Shown: one piece after another, positions 5,738 through 7,680 of the stretch
Numbering within the stretch: position 1 is the stretch's first letter
Layout: each line of letters begins with the position of its first letter
Source: Undibacterium sp.
Lineage (GTDB): Bacteria > Pseudomonadota > Gammaproteobacteria > Burkholderiales > Burkholderiaceae_D
DNA: 7,680 nt
Direction: 5' to 3'
NCBI GenBank assembly: GCA_019752975.1
Contig: JAIELM010000009.1
Location: forward strand, 1-7,680
Notes under the pieces: model-generated
What the model saw: only the letters and a program-made list of their open reading frames with translations
Databases searched by the model: none
Told to the model about the DNA's origin: nothing
Position numbers and translations under genes: made by a program

Positions 5738-5753
5738 TGGCACGCTTCCTGCT
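5738..5753 (+). promoter_or_regulatory. Sigma-54 (RpoN) -24/-12 promoter of the efflux operon
   Basis: TGGCACGCTTCCTGCT fits the consensus TGGCAC-N5-TTGCW with one mismatch (C for the first T). The invariant GG (5739-5740) and GC (5751-5752) have exactly 10 nt between them. Transcription would begin about 12 nt after the GC, near 5764, so the in-frame GTG at 5759 cannot serve as the start. No sigma-70 pair is as good here. Confidence 0.75.
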
Positions 5754-5794
5754 ATAGAGTGTTCATTCGTTACAACTCTTTAATGGAAAGCCAT

Positions 5795-7063
5795 ATGATT
5801 CGTGATACTTCAGGACAAGACGCCGTCATCGCAGCACCGCCGCTCTGGCGTCGCAAGAAATTAGTGGTGGGCGTAGTTTTTGCTTTCGCATTCCTCATCC
5901 TTGGTTTTTTCTTAATGCGTGCTTTCAGCAATAGCAGCAAATCCATTAACGCTTCTCGCATCAAAATTGCGCAAGTTACTCGCGGTACTCTAGTACGTGA
6001 TGTTGGTGTGAATGGTCGCATGGTGGCAGCCATTAGTCCGACTTTGTATTCGACTGCATCAAGTACCGTGACGCTGAAAGTGAAAGCGGGCGATATGGTA
6101 AAAAAAGGCGATATCGTTGCCGAGCTAGAGTCGCCGGATTTGACCAGTTTGCTCAAGCGCGAGCAGGCCAATTATGATCAATTGGATGCGGAAGTAGGTC
6201 GTCAAAAAATCCTCGCACGTAAGCAAAAATTGATCGCAAGACGCGATGCGGATCAAGCTGAAATTGAACGCATCACCGCAGCGCGTACCTTTGAACGTTT
6301 TGAAAAAGCCGGCCCCTCAGGTGTCATCTCCAAGATTGACTACATGCGTGCACAAGATGCCTTGAAAACAGCCGAAATTCGTGCCAAGCACGCTGAAGCG
6401 GCAACGGGCTTGGAGAATGAAGACGTTGATCTGAATCTCAAAACCAAAAGCGCTCAACTCGAACAACAACGCTTAGTGCGAGATGATGCAAAACGTAAGG
6501 TCGAAGAACTTCGACTCAAGGCACCGGTGGACGGCATGGTCGGTACTTTGTCGGTGGCCAATCGTAGTGTCGTCGCTGCCAATACCGCACTAATGACTTT
6601 GGTTGATCTCTCACAGTTGGAAGTCGAATTGGAAATTCCCGAAACCTATGTCGCTGATTTAGGTTTAGGAATGACCGCAGAGATCACCATCAATGGCGTT
6701 ACGGCGAAAGGCAAATTGTCAGCCTTGTCACCCGAAGTGGTGAAAAATCAAGTCTTAGCCCGCGTTCGTTTTGACGGTACACAACCATCTGGCCTACGTC
6801 AAAGCCAACGTGTCTCAGCACGTCTACTCATAGAAGAAAAACCGAATGTCCTGATGTTGGCTCGCGGTCCTTTTGTCGAGAGTGAAGGCGGACGTTTCGT
6901 CTACTTTGTCGAAAACAATATCGCCACCCGTCGTCCATTCAAATTGGGAGCAACCAGTATCTCTGCAGTAGAGATTTTAGAGGGTTTGAAAGAGGGCGAT
7001 AAAGTAGTCGTGGCAGGAACGGATCAGTTTGAAAATGCAGAGAAAGTGTCACTGAATAATTAG
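5795..7063 (+). CDS. MacA/HlyD-type periplasmic adaptor (membrane fusion protein) of an ABC efflux system
   Basis: The adaptor bridges an inner-membrane ABC transporter and an outer-membrane TolC-type channel. Residues 1-22 are cytoplasmic and end in WRRKK; 23-41 (LVVGVVFAFAFLILGFFLM) form one membrane anchor, leaving the rest in the periplasm. The lipoyl half-motif at about 90-114 (VKAGDMVKKGDIVAELESP) is followed by a long Lys/Glu/Ala-rich alpha-hairpin coiled coil (about 116-237), the second lipoyl half LRLKAPVDGMVGTL (239-251), then beta-barrel and membrane-proximal domains (LEVELEIPETYVADL onward; EGLKEGDKVVVAG near the end). The length, 422 residues, is typical. The ATG at 5795 has GGAAAG 4 nt upstream; ATG 5783 (four residues longer) is possible, and GTG 5759 would precede the predicted transcript start. 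An ABC ATPase gene follows 87 nt downstream. Substrate unknown; macrolides, peptides or lipids are all possible for this class. Confidence 0.9.
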   Translation: MIRDTSGQDAVIAAPPLWRRKKLVVGVVFAFAFLILGFFLMRAFSNSSKSINASRIKIAQVTRGTLVRDVGVNGRMVAAISPTLYSTASSTVTLKVKAGDMVKKGDIVAELESPDLTSLLKREQANYDQLDAEVGRQKILARKQKLIARRDADQAEIERITAARTFERFEKAGPSGVISKIDYMRAQDALKTAEIRAKHAEAATGLENEDVDLNLKTKSAQLEQQRLVRDDAKRKVEELRLKAPVDGMVGTLSVANRSVVAANTALMTLVDLSQLEVELEIPETYVADLGLGMTAEITINGVTAKGKLSALSPEVVKNQVLARVRFDGTQPSGLRQSQRVSARLLIEEKPNVLMLARGPFVESEGGRFVYFVENNIATRRPFKLGATSISAVEILEGLKEGDKVVVAGTDQFENAEKVSLNN

Positions 7064-7138
7064 TCTATGGGGAAGTAAGTCAAATAGTCGCTTAAGTAAA
7101 AATAGCCAAATTAAGTTTTAAAATTTTAGAAATTGAAA

Positions 7139-7143
7139 AAGGA
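7139..7143 (+). promoter_or_regulatory. Shine-Dalgarno site of the ABC ATPase gene
   Basis: AAGGA ends 7 nt before the ATG at 7151. It supports this start over the in-frame ATG at 7160. The 87-nt gap before the gene is AT-rich and has no terminator-like hairpin, in keeping with one operon. Confidence 0.55.
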
Positions 7144-7150
7144 AAACGCC

Positions 7151-7680
7151 ATGTTACATATGAAAAATCTGAGTAAAGTGTATCGCACCCACATGATAGA
7201 AACTCACGCTTTGCGTGGCTTTGAAATCCACGTAAAGAAAGGTGAATTTGTGACTGTGACTGGTCCATCCGGTTCTGGTAAAACGACTTTTTTGAACATT
7301 GCGGGTTTGCTGGAAGAATTCACTGGCGGCGAATACTATCTGGATGGTATCAACGTGACGCGCATGGATGACAATGCGCGTACCAAAATGCGTAATGAGA
7401 AGCTGGGCTTTATTTTTCAGGGTTTTAATTTGATTCCTGATTTGAATTTATTCGACAACGTGGACGTGCCTTTGCGTTATCGCGGTTTAGCCGCAAAAGA
7501 ACGTAAAGAGCGCATCGAAGACGCACTGGCGCAAGTCGGTTTGTCATCGCGTATGAAACATTATCCAGCCGAATTATCTGGCGGTCAGCAACAACGTGTG
7601 GCGATTGCCCGCGCATTGGCAGGCTCACCAAAATTGCTACTGGCCGATGAACCAACCGGTAATCTGGATACGCAAATGGC
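7151..7680 (+). CDS. ABC transporter ATP-binding protein, MacB/LolD class (3' end beyond the window)
   Basis: The ATPase powers export together with the adaptor encoded just upstream. The first 176 residues are visible, and the frame runs off the window end. Walker A is GPSGSGKTT (38-46), the Q-loop glutamine is Gln90 (FIFQGFNL), the ABC signature is LSGGQ (142-146), Walker B is LLLADE (162-167), and the D-loop is NLD (171-173). The spacing and wording (FIFQGFNLIP, ADEPTGNLD) are those of the MacB/LolD/FtsE-like group that works with FtsX-type permeases. All catalytic motifs up to the D-loop are intact; the switch histidine lies beyond the window. Proteins of this group are about 225-250 residues when the ATPase is a separate chain, or longer if fused to the permease as in MacB; the window does not show which. 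It is probably co-transcribed with the adaptor from the sigma-54 promoter. Confidence 0.93.
   Translation, partial: MLHMKNLSKVYRTHMIETHALRGFEIHVKKGEFVTVTGPSGSGKTTFLNIAGLLEEFTGGEYYLDGINVTRMDDNARTKMRNEKLGFIFQGFNLIPDLNLFDNVDVPLRYRGLAAKERKERIEDALAQVGLSSRMKHYPAELSGGQQQRVAIARALAGSPKLLLADEPTGNLDTQM

Noticed and set aside
5759..5794. Longer adaptor protein starting at GTG 5759
   Set aside because: The codon precedes the transcript start predicted from the sigma-54 promoter and has no ribosome site; ATG 5795 has GGAAAG upstream and a family-like N-terminus.

Overview
The window comes from a proteobacterial chromosome, probably a betaproteobacterium of the Burkholderiales (Oxalobacteraceae-like), although a gammaproteobacterium cannot be excluded. 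This rests on the Escherichia coli-type LysA, a Tat-exported YcbK-type DUF882 protein, a MacA-like adaptor with an ABC ATPase, and a -24/-12 (sigma-54) promoter. Base composition is close to balanced, Shine-Dalgarno sites are of GGAG/GAGG type, and no tRNA, rRNA, CRISPR array, transposase or phage gene was seen.

Layout. 1-1359 (+) is the C-terminal part of a DUF885 protein with an HEGVPGHH motif, cut by the window edge. 1500-1775 (+) is a 91-residue unrecognised protein. 1776-1970 is non-coding and holds a 58-nt near-perfect hairpin with REP-like ends. 1971-2644 (-) is a YcbK-like peptidoglycan-peptidase-fold gene (DUF882, M15-like) whose reading frame is broken by one missing base near 2340. 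2859-3611 (+) is a PhyH-type Fe(II)/2-oxoglutarate dioxygenase. 3612-3739 carries two perfect stem-loops between convergent genes. 3740-4981 (-) is lysA, the last step of lysine synthesis. 5147-5614 (+) is an Lrp/AsnC-family regulator divergent from lysA, with a well-placed promoter and an inverted repeat in its leader. 5795-7063 (+) is a membrane-anchored periplasmic adaptor, followed at 7151 by an ABC ATPase of the MacB/LolD class that runs off the window.

How they fit together. The first half is a set of single genes with separate promoters and no obvious shared pathway. lysA and the Lrp-type gene form a divergent pair, in the position that lysR occupies next to lysA in E. coli; the regulator may control lysA and itself, but this is inference from position. 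The adaptor and ATPase genes form the start of a tripartite ABC efflux or export operon (the FtsX-like permease would lie beyond 7680). Upstream of it is a sigma-54 promoter with correct GG/GC spacing, a near-consensus IHF site and a TGTCCG/CGGACA inverted repeat at an enhancer-like distance. The export operon therefore appears to need a dedicated sigma-54 activator.

Nothing here clearly forms a wholly new system. The items most worth a second look are the activator-dependent control of the efflux operon, the frameshifted DUF882 gene, the 58-nt palindrome, and the lysA/Lrp divergent control region.
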